Positions 1 through 11,679 of a stretch of DNA of 64,000 bases are shown here, piece by piece. Under the pieces are notes generated by a model. The model saw nothing but the letters and a program-made list of their open reading frames with translations. It did no database searches and was not told where the DNA came from. A program made the position numbers and the translations under genes. The stretch's first letter is position 1; each line of letters starts with the position of its first letter. This stretch comes from Segatella hominis. Its GTDB lineage: Bacteria > Bacteroidota > Bacteroidia > Bacteroidales > Bacteroidaceae. Location of the stretch: contig NZ_CP137559.1 of NCBI RefSeq assembly GCF_019249725.2, positions 1,487,501 to 1,551,500 on the forward strand, in the 5' to 3' direction.

Positions 1-442
1 GGCAGATTCGCGCAGGATTCCTCGTGTCCCGCGTTACTCAGGATACCGCTATGCTTGATTTGGCTTCGTGTACAGGACTATCACCTTCTGTGATGTAACT
101 TTCCAGATACTTCCACTCACCATTTCAATACAATGTCGCGGTCCTACAACCCCGATGGCGTCTTGCGACGTCAACGGTTTGGGCTGTTCCCCGTTCGCTC
201 GCCACTACTGGGGGAATCATTCATTTATTTTCTCTTCCTGCAGGTACTAAGATGTTTCAGTTCCCTGCGTTAGCTCTAACACTTAGGTGCTAGTAACCGT
301 CCTTCAGACGGCTAGGTTGTCCCATTCGGAAATCCTCGGATCAGGGGTTATTTGCACCTACCCGAAGCTTATCGCAGCTTATCACGTCCTTCATCGCCTC
401 CGTGAGCCTAGGCATCCGCCATACGCCCTTTCTTACTTTCTT
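1..442 (-). rRNA. 23S rRNA, 5' part (cut by window edge)
   Basis: Reads as the complement of the conserved 5' region of bacterial 23S rRNA, including the GGATGCC segment (complement at 411-417) and the downstream helix sequences. By alignment to the E. coli 5' end the gene should start near 442; this end is estimated to within about 10 bases. It is the third element of the operon after the 16S and the two spacer tRNAs, and continues beyond position 1. Confidence 0.95.
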
Positions 443-607
443 TACGACTGTATTCTTGTTACTCGTTTCCGAATAACGAATAAGTAGCTCATACTTTCAG
501 CTGTATTCTAACAAAGTGAAATCTCATCTTGCGATTTGATTTACTTTAGTCTGAACTAAAGTTCATTACTTACAGTTTTGCTTGTGTCAATATGTCAAAG
601 ATCTTTT

Positions 608-640
608 AAAGGTAAAAGGGTAAAAAGGTAAAAAAGTAAA
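608..640. repeat. short imperfect GGTAAAA repeats in the rRNA spacer
   Basis: Four imperfect copies of a G(G)TAAAA unit about 9-10 bases apart lie between 23S and tRNA-Ala. The rest of the 443-669 spacer shows no gene. It is probably a slippage-prone stretch of the rRNA precursor; no function is claimed. Confidence 0.5.
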
Positions 641-669
641 ATACTTCATACCAGCCTTTTCCTTTGGAG

Positions 670-743
670 TGGAGAATAACGGATTCGAACCGTTGACCCC
701 CTGCTTGCAAAGCAGGTGCTCTAGCCAACTGAGCTAATCCCCC
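670..743 (-). tRNA. tRNA-Ala(TGC)
   Basis: Folds as a complete cloverleaf of 74 bases on the minus strand: acceptor GGGGGAT/ATTCTCC with two G-U pairs, D arm, anticodon stem CCTGC/GCAGG with loop TTTGCAA giving anticodon TGC, and a TTCGAAT T loop. CCA is not encoded. It sits in the 16S-23S spacer downstream of tRNA-Ile, the usual Bacteroidales arrangement. Confidence 0.97.
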
Positions 744-766
744 AAGTCGAGATATCAATTGAGAAG

Positions 767-840
767 TAGTCCCAGGCAGATTTGAACTGCCGACCTCCAC
801 ATTATCAGTGTGGCGCTCTAACCAACTGAGCTATAGGACT
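767..840 (-). tRNA. tRNA-Ile(GAT)
   Basis: A 74-base cloverleaf on the minus strand with acceptor AGTCCTA/TGGGACT, anticodon stem CCACA/TGTGG and loop CTGATAA giving GAT. CCA is not encoded. It lies 23 bases upstream of tRNA-Ala in the rRNA spacer. Confidence 0.97.
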
Positions 841-968
841 GTGTTGGTAAAGAGTAGCATCTCTGCCGAACATTCTCTATCTCTTATTTAATTAAACAGA
901 TGGTGCGTACAAGAAGAGAAGCGAACTTTTATCAGATTCCTATTTCTCCATAGGATAATCGTCTCTCC

Positions 969-2504
<1,536 letters not shown>

Positions 2505-2765
2505 AATATCATTTTTACTCTGCCTGTTCCGAAAAACAGGCGAAGTGTTTGTTGTCTGTACTTAGGACGAATATCCTTTTTCGTTTATTGAAGCTTAGTA
2601 AACCTGACTTGTCAATTTCTTGACGGTTCGTTTCTTTTACCCAGTCAACTTACTTATTTCTAAGAAGTTAACCGCTTCTTGTACTACTTGTCTGTTTATG
2701 TAAAATCTTTCAAAGAACTCTTTCTTTATCGCCTTGAGGAATGCTTGATTTCTCAAAAGCGAGTG
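2505..2765 (-). other. rRNA operon leader
   Basis: About 260 bases between the predicted promoter and the mature 16S 5' end, AT-rich, with no open frame that looks coding. It is presumed to be the 5' precursor leader. The remaining stretch up to fucO (2798-3242) holds no gene that I can see, only the inverted repeat at 3037-3094. Confidence 0.6.
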
Positions 2766-2797
2766 CAAAAGTACAAACAATTTTCTTACCCTCCAAA
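2766..2797 (-). promoter_or_regulatory. rRNA operon promoter
   Basis: On the minus strand this reads TTTG, 20 bases, TACTTTTG, an exact match to the Bacteroidetes sigma-ABfr consensus (TTTG, 19-21, TAnnTTTG). The bases just downstream, GCACTCGC, are the same as those at the tRNA-Pro promoter (55170-55201). Confidence 0.8.
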
Positions 2798-3036
2798 TAA
2801 TTCAAGAAAAAAGTTTGTATTTTAACACAAATTTAACATATATTCATTAAAAACGAATACAAATAGGCTATTTTCGACATCTTATTCAAAACTATTCAGA
2901 ATTTTATCGTGTGGGCACACAAAAGACTACAAACATATGATTATATCTTATTATAGTCTATTTTTACGCTTTTATGTTTTTACCAATCTCCATAAAAACG
3001 CAATCCTAACAGTACCCATTCTCAAAGGAACACCCC

Positions 3037-3094
3037 ACTTTTATTTTTCCCTGCCCACGGAAAAATTATTGTCTGGGCAGGGAAAAATAAAAGT
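3037..3094. repeat. perfect 20-bp inverted repeat
   Basis: Arms 3037-3056 and 3075-3094 are perfect complements of 20 bases, with an 18-base loop. The stem base is ACTTTTATTTTT and the loop-proximal part CCCTGCCC. The T-rich side comes first on both strands, the reverse of the A-stem-T order of an intrinsic terminator. Half-sites resembling TGGGCAG recur beside it (3095-3101). It lies between fucO and the rRNA promoter. Confidence 0.75.
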
Positions 3095-3242
3095 ATGGGC
3101 AGATATATTATAATATATAATAATGTAATACGACATACCATTGCAAGATATATACAAACTTTTTACCGCCTGCTACATACGCTTGTCGTTTATCACATTT
3201 AGTACACTTGTTAAACAAGGCACAAGATTGTTTTATATATCA

Positions 3243-4397
3243 TTACAAAATCTGATGATACAATGCAAGAATATCCTCCTTAGTAACTTCACGAGGATTA
3301 CCCGGAGTACAAACATCAGTGATTGCCTGTTCTGCCAATGCAGGAATATCCGCTTCGGTAATGCCTAAATCTGTAAGATGCTGAGGAATACCAACAAGTC
3401 TGGACAATTTTTCAATAGCATCACAAGCAGCCTCTGCAGCTTCCTGATCAGTCATACCATTTTTATATACACCCACAACCTTAGCTATATCTACATATTT
3501 GGAAATACTTACCTCCATATTATAGCGCATAACTGTTGGCAAAAGAATAGCACAAGCTACTCCGTGAGGAACATCATGAAGAGCACTCATCGGGTGAGCC
3601 ATACCATGATCTACACCCAAACCCACATTGGAAAAAGCCATACCAGCAATATACTGGGCAACAGCCATACCATTTCTTCCTTCAGGATTCTCTGGATCAT
3701 TCACAGCTATTGGCAGATACTTATAAATCATCTCAATGGCTTTCAACTCAAACATATCACTCATTTCCCAAGCAGCCTTGGTTATCAATCCTTCAATAGC
3801 ATGTGTCATTGCATCCATACCCGTAGCAGCAGTCAACCCCTTTGGCAAAGAGTACATCAATTCTGCATCAACAATAGCAACTGCTGGAATATCATTAGGA
3901 TCTACGCACACCATCTTCTGCTGGCGCTTCTCGTCTATAATCACATAATTGATAGTTGTCTCAGCAGCCGTACCTGCAGTAGTAGGAAGAGCCACTATTG
4001 GCAAGCACTTATTTTTAGTAGGAGCCACACCTTCCAAAGAAACGATATCAGCAAACTCCGGATTGTTAACGACGATTCCAATACCCTTGGCAGTATCCAT
4101 CGAACTACCACCACCAATCGCAACAATAAAATCTGCTTCTGCCTTTTTGCAAGCCTCAACACCCATCGTTACATTTGTAACAGTTGGATTTGGCTTGACA
4201 TCATCAAAAACCTCGTATGCGATATTTGCATCATCCAGCACATCCAGCACCATTTTCGCAACTCCGAATTTCATCAATCCCTTATCCGTAACAACCAAAG
4301 CTTTTTTCCATCCGCGATTTGCAACTACAGTTGGGAGTTCTTTACGGGCACCTGGGCCAAAATAAGACACTTCATTAAGAATAAATCTGTTCACCAT
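3243..4397 (-). CDS. fucO: lactaldehyde reductase, iron-dependent alcohol dehydrogenase
   Basis: A 384-residue group III iron-dependent alcohol dehydrogenase, closest in motif and length to FucO, which reduces L-lactaldehyde to 1,2-propanediol with NADH at the end of fucose or rhamnose catabolism. Visible are the nucleotide-binding GGGSSMDTAK, the family block PTTAGTAAETTINYV, and the metal-ligand region with GLGVDHGMAHPM and LHDVPHG. I start at MVNRFILNE because E. coli FucO begins in the same way; the frame is open upstream to 4490 with other ATGs. A TAATTTTG -7 box lies at 4541-4548, giving a leader of about 135 bases. No fucose or rhamnose genes are beside it, so it may serve as a general propanediol or alcohol dehydrogenase. 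Confidence 0.88.
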   Translation of the reverse strand: MVNRFILNEVSYFGPGARKELPTVVANRGWKKALVVTDKGLMKFGVAKMVLDVLDDANIAYEVFDDVKPNPTVTNVTMGVEACKKAEADFIVAIGGGSSMDTAKGIGIVVNNPEFADIVSLEGVAPTKNKCLPIVALPTTAGTAAETTINYVIIDEKRQQKMVCVDPNDIPAVAIVDAELMYSLPKGLTAATGMDAMTHAIEGLITKAAWEMSDMFELKAIEMIYKYLPIAVNDPENPEGRNGMAVAQYIAGMAFSNVGLGVDHGMAHPMSALHDVPHGVACAILLPTVMRYNMEVSISKYVDIAKVVGVYKNGMTDQEAAEAACDAIEKLSRLVGIPQHLTDLGITEADIPALAEQAITDVCTPGNPREVTKEDILALYHQIL

Positions 4398-4540
4398 AAT
4401 GTCATTGTTTAGTTCGTTTTTAATTATTATCTGTTGCTTCATCAAATCGCCTTCTACATTTACCCGACTCATCAATTGTATTTTGATCATTCATTAATTG
4501 TATTTATCGAGTCAAACGAACGAAAACGATTTACCGAACG

Positions 4541-4548
4541 CAAAATTA
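4541..4548 (-). promoter_or_regulatory. predicted -7 box for fucO
   Basis: TAATTTTG on the minus strand fits TAnnTTTG. No good TTTG is seen 19-21 bases upstream. Confidence 0.45.
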
Positions 4549-4645
4549 GTCTTTTCCATGAAATACTAAATGAGAAAAATGAGAAAACAACTTAAGAATT
4601 TGCTATAATTTATTTTTTATTCTTGCAGATTCTGATTTTTTATAT

Positions 4646-4653
4646 TAACTTTG
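4646..4653 (+). promoter_or_regulatory. predicted -7 box for the B3/B4 gene
   Basis: TAACTTTG, with a TTGC-type -33 element near 4623, about 40 bases before the start codon at 4694. Confidence 0.6.
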
Positions 4654-4693
4654 CACCAAGGATAAGTAGAACAATTAACAGAAATACATTCAT

Positions 4694-5359
4694 ATGAAAA
4701 TCATAGTATCACCCGAAATAGAATCAGTATGCCCTTCTTTTGTTGGAGCATGCATAGAAGCTTCCGTTATAAATACACAATACTGCCAAGAACTCTGGGA
4801 TGAAATCGAAGAACTGGGCAGAAGATACAAACAGGAATTGACAACAGAATCGCTCAAAGACATGAGTGGCATAGCTGCTACCCGTAAGGTATATCGTTCC
4901 TGTGGCAAGGACCCATCCCGCTATCGCCCTGCCTCAGAAGCATTAATCCGCCGCTTATTACAGGACAAGGAACTTTACCAAAGAGATACCCTTGTGGATC
5001 TCGTAAACTTAGCCAGCATAGCCTACGGTTACAGCATCGGCGGTTTTGACGCTGATAAATTTCAAGGAGATACCCTTACCTTAGGTGTGGGAAAAGCCGG
5101 CGAGCCTTATGAAGGTATAGGCAGAGGAACTATTAATATAGAGGGATTACCTGTATATAGAGACCAAATAGGAGGAGTTGGCACACCAACAAGCGATAAT
5201 GAACGAACGAAGATGGAAATGAATACGACCCATCTTGTCGTGCTTATCAACGGATATGATGGAAACGAAGCTAATGTTCGCGCAAATGCCGAATACATCC
5301 AAACTTTACTCAAGAAATACTGCATGAGCGACGGAGGAACTTATTTCATCTACAAATAG
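4694..5359 (+). CDS. B3/B4 tRNA-binding domain protein
   Basis: A 221-residue stand-alone protein of the B3/B4 family, the domain found in the beta subunit of phenylalanyl-tRNA synthetase, where it edits mischarged tRNA. The block GIAATRKVYRSCGKDPSRYR and the later G-rich segment GVGKAGEPYEGIG are typical of the stand-alone family. The start follows a well-placed promoter. It may act as a trans-editing or tRNA-binding factor, but the substrate is not established for the family. There is no signal peptide, so it is cytoplasmic. It is followed after 100 bases by a patatin gene with its own signal peptide. Confidence 0.75.
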   Translation: MKIIVSPEIESVCPSFVGACIEASVINTQYCQELWDEIEELGRRYKQELTTESLKDMSGIAATRKVYRSCGKDPSRYRPASEALIRRLLQDKELYQRDTLVDLVNLASIAYGYSIGGFDADKFQGDTLTLGVGKAGEPYEGIGRGTINIEGLPVYRDQIGGVGTPTSDNERTKMEMNTTHLVVLINGYDGNEANVRANAEYIQTLLKKYCMSDGGTYFIYK

Positions 5360-5459
5360 GCAATCTCAGACAAATAGATAATCTCTGATTTCCAGACTAT
5401 TCCAAAGAATACAAATTGAACCATCCCAAAACTGGCATTTTTCTTCAAAAACAAAAGCA

Positions 5460-6539
5460 ATGAGGACATCCATGAAATTTTTCCTATTAAGTTGCCTCCT
5501 TATATATATAATAGGTATAGGCAGCACAGAGGCTAAACATCAGGAAGAACGTCCCAAAATAGGACTTGTCTTGGGTGGTGGCGGTGCAAAAGGCGCTGCC
5601 ACAGTAGGAGCCTTGAAATATATTGAGAAATCCGGCATCCCAATAGACTATATAGCAGGAACCAGTATCGGGAGCATCATTGGCGGTCTCTATGCCTGCG
5701 GTTACAGAAGTGAAGAACTTGACAGTATGTTCAGATCTCAGGAATGGATGAATTTGCTGACAGACCGCAACATAGGAATCTGCGACAAACCCATTGTTAA
5801 GCGGGATGGCGTCACCTATCTGTTTGGATTCCCGATAGCCAGAAAGGGAAGCAAGCAGGTTGACAAATCCGTAGGAATGATACGGGGTGATAAAATTTTC
5901 AGCCTACTCGATTCCATGATAACAGCCAAGCTCACTATGACAAACAAGCAAAGTTTTCAATACGGAGATTCTATCCACCACCAAAATCGTATTTCCTTCG
6001 ATAGTTTACCCATCCCTTTCCGATGCGTAGCTACCGACTATATCAACCGGCAGAAAGTGATACTCAAGAACGGCAATTTAGCAAGAAGCATGCGAGCCAG
6101 TATGGCAATACCAGGTGCCTTCAAAGCCATCGATATCAATGGAATTGAACTATTAGATGGCGGACTGGTGGATAATCTTCCCGTAGATGTGGTGCTTGAT
6201 ATGGGAGCTGATATTGTGATAGCCATTGACCTAACGGTTAAGAAACATGAAGACAGTAAAGCCTGGAAAAGAGAACGGAAAGCCAAAAAGTATGAAAATG
6301 CAGAGAAATTCATGGGGCAACTTCTCCATTGGATAACCCAGCGTCCTGACCTCAACCAATACCAAGAAAATCTTCGCCATGTCAACGTTTATATCAATCC
6401 AGATTTAAAAGGATTTTCAGCAGCCAGCTTCAGTGATAAAAAAGTAATAAAGATGATAGAAAAAGGAGAAGAAGCTGGAAAAAAGGCCATGAAAGATCTC
6501 TTGAAAATCAATAAGAAAATACAAAAGCAACACAAATAA
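5460..6539 (+). CDS. secreted patatin-like phospholipase
   Basis: A 359-residue RssA/NTE-type patatin. After an N-terminal signal peptide (residues about 1-25) come the oxyanion-hole glycines GGGGAKG (39-45), the nucleophile elbow GTSIG with Ser69, and the Asp of the dyad in DGG (Asp233). It should hydrolyse acyl ester bonds of phospholipids or lysophospholipids outside the cytoplasm. Many Bacteroidales patatins are about 700 residues with a C-terminal surface-antigen barrel; this one lacks the barrel and ends in a Lys-rich helix. Met1 and Met5 are both possible starts. Confidence 0.85.
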   Translation: MRTSMKFFLLSCLLIYIIGIGSTEAKHQEERPKIGLVLGGGGAKGAATVGALKYIEKSGIPIDYIAGTSIGSIIGGLYACGYRSEELDSMFRSQEWMNLLTDRNIGICDKPIVKRDGVTYLFGFPIARKGSKQVDKSVGMIRGDKIFSLLDSMITAKLTMTNKQSFQYGDSIHHQNRISFDSLPIPFRCVATDYINRQKVILKNGNLARSMRASMAIPGAFKAIDINGIELLDGGLVDNLPVDVVLDMGADIVIAIDLTVKKHEDSKAWKRERKAKKYENAEKFMGQLLHWITQRPDLNQYQENLRHVNVYINPDLKGFSAASFSDKKVIKMIEKGEEAGKKAMKDLLKINKKIQKQHK

Positions 6540-6585
6540 AAAAGCGTCGCTGTTACCAAACATTTTGGTTACAGCAACGCTTTTC
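6540..6585. terminator. bidirectional terminator after the patatin gene
   Basis: A long stem (AAAAGCG...CGCTTTT, with two mismatches) begins right after the patatin stop codon. It has A-tract and T-tract flanks, so it can serve both the patatin gene and the small gene on the opposite strand. Confidence 0.8.
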
Positions 6586-6618
6586 TGCTATATCTGACAC
6601 AAAAACTCCAAAACTTAT

Positions 6619-6771
6619 TTACGCAATATACACCCAATAGATACCAGCCAAAATTGCTAATACCAGTATGCCGACAATAGTCTTAACCAAACATGTTGCA
6701 ACTTTCTTTACAATCAAGAAACCAACGACCAGCACAACCAAGGCAAAAATATAATATCCGAAATCATCCAT
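6619..6771 (-). CDS. small membrane protein of 50 residues
   Basis: A short frame beginning MDDFGYYIFALVVLV. It has two hydrophobic segments, residues about 6-20 and 32-49, separated by a basic patch (KKVATCLVK), which suggests a helical hairpin in the inner membrane. It lies 70 bases downstream of the pseudouridine synthase on the same strand, before a shared terminator, so it is probably co-transcribed. I do not recognise a named family. Coding character rests on the regular hydrophobic pattern and on the position between gene and terminator. Confidence 0.6.
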   Translation of the reverse strand: MDDFGYYIFALVVLVVGFLIVKKVATCLVKTIVGILVLAILAGIYWVYIA

Positions 6772-6841
6772 TTTACTATTATAATTTATTTAAAAAGACT
6801 AAAATCGAGACTCATTACTTCACAAAAGCCATACTATATTT

Positions 6842-7774
6842 TTACTTAAAAACCTTACGGAACTCAGCAGGAATAGGAGTTTCAAACTCCATAGGCTGAT
6901 GAGTTACAGGATGATAAAAACAGAGCACATATGCATGAAGACAAAGACGATGACAAGGATCATCTCCATTGCCATATTTTATATCCCCACAGACAGGATG
7001 TCCCATATCAGCAGTATGCACACGAATCTGATTTTTACGACCAGTCTCTAAGCGAAACTCTACCAATGAATAATCAGTCGAACGAGTGAGCGTATGAAAG
7101 TGAGTTACAGCATATTTTCCTCCATTATCGGTAGGACTGCTATATGTAATATAAGCTTTATTATCCTTGAGCCAATTAGCAATCGTTCCCTCATCTTCCT
7201 CCATCTCTCCAGAGACAACAGCTACATATCTACGGTCATAAACATTGTTGTGCCAATCATTCTCCAAAGCAAGTTCAGTCTGCTTATCCTTCGCATAAAT
7301 CATCAGACCAGAAGTATCACGATCAAGGCGATGAACGACATGTGCCTGACAATTCTGACGTGACTTATGGAAATAGTCATCCAGAACAGCTTTCACATTC
7401 AGCGTAGAATGCCCAGCAGCCATACTCAAGATACCCACGTTTTTCTCAACAACGACAAGATACCTATCCTCGTAAACTATCTTAACAAATCGATTTTTAA
7501 ACTTATCATTATTTTTCTTAGTTTTGCTGACTGAGATTTTCATACCAGGACGCAGCGCATAATCAAACTGCGTAATGATCTTACCATCCACTTTAATACC
7601 TCGTCCCTGGAGAGTCAACTTAATCTTGGTTTTACTCTCCCCTTTGATATTTTCAAGAAGCCATTCCAGAAGCGGAGCCGGTTTTCCGACTACATAGTGA
7701 GCATATTCGTTAGGAACGCCATAGCCTCCCCTTTGGTTGGCACTTTTCTGCCATTTATTGCTTTGATGCGCCAT
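6842..7774 (-). CDS. RluA-family pseudouridine synthase
   Basis: A 310-residue enzyme that isomerises uridine to pseudouridine in rRNA or tRNA. An S4-like RNA-binding segment (about residues 35-80, TLQGRGIKVDGK) is followed by the catalytic domain. That domain carries HRLDRDTSGLMIYAK, whose second Asp is the catalytic one, and the family block ETGRKNQIRVH. The target base cannot be told from sequence. A promoter lies at 7817-7824, back to back with that of the ABC-F gene. Confidence 0.88.
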   Translation of the reverse strand: MAHQSNKWQKSANQRGGYGVPNEYAHYVVGKPAPLLEWLLENIKGESKTKIKLTLQGRGIKVDGKIITQFDYALRPGMKISVSKTKKNNDKFKNRFVKIVYEDRYLVVVEKNVGILSMAAGHSTLNVKAVLDDYFHKSRQNCQAHVVHRLDRDTSGLMIYAKDKQTELALENDWHNNVYDRRYVAVVSGEMEEDEGTIANWLKDNKAYITYSSPTDNGGKYAVTHFHTLTRSTDYSLVEFRLETGRKNQIRVHTADMGHPVCGDIKYGNGDDPCHRLCLHAYVLCFYHPVTHQPMEFETPIPAEFRKVFK

Positions 7775-7816
7775 ATTCTATTTCTATTATTTTCAATTTT
7801 CAAATGTTTTAAAATA

Positions 7817-7824
7817 CAAAAGTA
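7817..7824 (-). promoter_or_regulatory. predicted -7 box for the pseudouridine synthase
   Basis: TACTTTTG on the minus strand, 43 bases before the start codon, with a CTTG-type -33 element 20 bases upstream. Confidence 0.6.
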
Positions 7825-7919
7825 CTTCTTTTTGACAACACCACCAAGCCTCTGTGACATTTTAACTAAAAATTAAGCAAGTTTTATCATCAAAGCATTG
7901 ATATTCAAATATTTTTTCG

Positions 7920-7927
7920 TAACTTTG
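7920..7927 (+). promoter_or_regulatory. predicted -7 box for the ABC-F gene
   Basis: TAACTTTG with ATTG 19 bases upstream (7897-7900), 36 bases before the start codon. Confidence 0.6.
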
Positions 7928-7957
7928 CAGCCAAAATTAAAAAAGAAAAGGTATTAA

Positions 7958-9583
<1,626 letters not shown>

Positions 9584-9651
9584 TCCTACTCATACAGGAT
9601 TGAATATTGCAAAGACAAACGAGAAGTCTTATATACATACATATATAATAG

Positions 9652-9682
9652 GTGCCAGCCTTTTCAGGTTGGCACACTTTTT
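9652..9682 (+). terminator. terminator after the ABC-F gene
   Basis: Stem GTGCCAGCC/GGTTGGCAC (9 pairs, one G-U) followed by ACACTTTTTG. An in-frame ATG at 9652 is at the base of this hairpin, which argues against using it as the grpE start. Confidence 0.8.
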
Positions 9683-9723
9683 GTCATGAAGATTCTAAAA
9701 AAATCAAAAGTAAATTTACAACT

Positions 9724-10380
9724 ATGTCTAAAGAAAGAGATATAAATATAGAAGACGGCAACGTCGAGGAGCAGGCTCACAACGAGCAAGTATCCAATGA
9801 GCAGGAACAAAACACCCATGCTGCAGACAACCAGTCTGACAAAAATGCGGGTGCAGAGAACGAATCTGACAGCGATGCTGACAAAAAGACAGAGGACAAC
9901 AATGCTGCCGACAAAAAGGCAGAAGAAACAGAATTGGATCCACTTGAGAAAGCTCAAAAAGAAGTGGAAGACCTCAAGAAGCAATTGCTCTACAAGACTG
10001 CTGAGTTTGAAAACTATCGCAAACGCACTCTCAAAGAGAAAGCAGAACTGGTACTCAATGGCGGAGAAAAAACAATTTCAGCCATTTTGCCAGTACTCGA
10101 TGATTTTGAGCGTGCCATTGCTGATAAGAGTGAAGATCCTAAGGTTATCAAAGAAGGTGTTCAGATGATTTTCAATAAATTCATCAAGACATTGGAAGGA
10201 TTAGGCGTAAAGAAGATAGAGACTACAGACAAGGACTTTGACGTAGATTTCCATGAGGCCATCGCTATGGTTCCGGGAATGGGCGATGACAAGAAAGGTA
10301 AGGTTATCGACTGCGTACAGACAGGTTACACCCTCAACGACAAAGTAATCCGCCACGCAAAAGTAGCAGTAGGACAATAA
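9724..10380 (+). CDS. grpE: nucleotide exchange factor GrpE
   Basis: A 218-residue cochaperone that releases ADP from DnaK. An acidic, low-complexity N-terminus rich in Asp, Glu, Asn and Lys (about 1-75) precedes the coiled coil (DPLEKAQKEVEDLKKQLLYK) and the conserved ENYRKR segment. The C-terminal beta domain ends in the family signature DFHEAIAMVP...DCVQTGYTLNDKVIRHAKVAV. I start at MSKERD because the upstream ATG overlaps the preceding terminator. dnaJ follows after 38 bases. dnaK is not in the window. Confidence 0.93.
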   Translation: MSKERDINIEDGNVEEQAHNEQVSNEQEQNTHAADNQSDKNAGAENESDSDADKKTEDNNAADKKAEETELDPLEKAQKEVEDLKKQLLYKTAEFENYRKRTLKEKAELVLNGGEKTISAILPVLDDFERAIADKSEDPKVIKEGVQMIFNKFIKTLEGLGVKKIETTDKDFDVDFHEAIAMVPGMGDDKKGKVIDCVQTGYTLNDKVIRHAKVAVGQ

Positions 10381-10418
10381 TCAATTGATATTCAGAACAT
10401 TCAATCAGAAGTTAGCAA

Positions 10419-11579
10419 ATGGCTAAGAGAGACTATTATGAGGTGCTGGGCGTCGATAAGTCAGCATCCGATGACGAGATCAAGAAGGCTTATCGAAAGA
10501 TTGCCATCAAGTATCATCCTGATCGCAACCCCGGCAACAAAGAGGCTGAGGAGAAATTCAAGGAAGCAGCTGAGGCTTACGATGTTTTAAGAGATCCTCA
10601 GAAGCGCCAGCAATATGACCAGTTCGGATTCGACGGTCCACAAGGTGGATTCGGTGGATTTGGCGGAGGTGGCAACATGAATATGGATGACATCTTCTCC
10701 ATGTTCGGAGACATTTTCGGAGGACACAGCGGCGGTTTCGGCGGATTTGGCGGAGGTTTTGGTGGCGGCGGTGCTCGCCAGCAATATCAGGGAAGCGATC
10801 TGCGCGTGAAAGTAAAACTCACTTTGCAGGAAATTGCCACAGGTGTTACCAAGAAATTCAAAATTCGCAAGGATGTTACTTGTGAGGAATGTCATGGTAC
10901 AGGATGCGAAGGCGGTGCACAACCAGAAACATGCCATACATGTAATGGTACAGGATATACTATCAAGACCGTTCGCTCTATGTTCGGCATGATGCAGACT
11001 CAGGTTCCATGCCCAGACTGTCATGGAGAAGGTACCATCATCAAGAACAAGTGTAAGCATTGTGGCGGTGATGGTATCGTAAAAGGTGATGAAGTCGTAG
11101 AAATCAACATTCCTGCTGGTGTTGAAGACGGCATGTGTGTCAGTGTTCGCGGCAAAGGAAATGCAGGCAAGCATAATGGCATCAATGGTGACATTCAGGT
11201 TCTTATCCAGGAAGAAAAGAGCGACATCTTTGAGCGTAACGGTCAGGACCTGTATTACAATCTTGTTCTTGATTTCACTACTGCAACTCTTGGCGGAGAG
11301 GTAGAAGTACCAACTATTGATGGCAAGACTACCCTCAAGATTGAACCAGGAACCCAGCCAGGCAAGCAGATGCGCCTCAGAGGAAAAGGACTTCCTGCCG
11401 TACAGGGTTATGGTTACGGAAAGGGTGACATCATCGTCAACATCACCGTATTTGTACCAAAGACCCTTACCAAGGAGGAAAAAGCACTTGTCTTGAAATT
11501 TAAAGAATGCGAGAACTTCAAGGCTGATAGTGCCACCAAGAAGTCTCTCTTTGAAAGTTTCAAAAACCTCTTTAAATAA
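10419..11579 (+). CDS. dnaJ: chaperone protein DnaJ
   Basis: A 386-residue type I Hsp40. The J domain has the HPD motif (YHPDRN, near residue 33). A Gly/Phe-rich region runs from about 70 to 125. Four CxxCxGxG zinc motifs (CEEC, CHTC, CPDC, CKHC) lie near 150-220, followed by the substrate-binding domains. It stimulates DnaK ATPase and delivers unfolded clients. It forms an operon with grpE, and a strong terminator follows. Confidence 0.96.
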   Translation: MAKRDYYEVLGVDKSASDDEIKKAYRKIAIKYHPDRNPGNKEAEEKFKEAAEAYDVLRDPQKRQQYDQFGFDGPQGGFGGFGGGGNMNMDDIFSMFGDIFGGHSGGFGGFGGGFGGGGARQQYQGSDLRVKVKLTLQEIATGVTKKFKIRKDVTCEECHGTGCEGGAQPETCHTCNGTGYTIKTVRSMFGMMQTQVPCPDCHGEGTIIKNKCKHCGGDGIVKGDEVVEINIPAGVEDGMCVSVRGKGNAGKHNGINGDIQVLIQEEKSDIFERNGQDLYYNLVLDFTTATLGGEVEVPTIDGKTTLKIEPGTQPGKQMRLRGKGLPAVQGYGYGKGDIIVNITVFVPKTLTKEEKALVLKFKECENFKADSATKKSLFESFKNLFK

Positions 11580-11603
11580 ACGAGAATATATTGATAAAAA
11601 TGA

Positions 11604-11643
11604 AAGGAGCAATCCTGTCTGGCAAAGGCAGGGTTGCTCCTTT
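11604..11643 (+). terminator. terminator after dnaJ
   Basis: AAAGGAGCAA pairs with TTGCTCCTTT, with an inner CCTG/CAGG, followed by TTTAT. Confidence 0.8.
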
Positions 11644-11679
11644 ATATATATAATAAGGTGTAATAAACGCAGAAAAGCA

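Noticed and set aside
3378..4412. A 344-codon open frame on the plus strand opposite fucO
   Set aside because: It is antisense to a clear family member and its translation is low in complexity (many Ser, His, Asn, Ile).
4398..4490. N-terminal extension of FucO to 4490
   Set aside because: FucO homologues begin at the position of MVNRFILNE; the extension has no family similarity.
9652..9723. Upstream ATG as the grpE start
   Set aside because: It lies in the terminator hairpin of the preceding gene; MSKERD at 9724 is the natural start.
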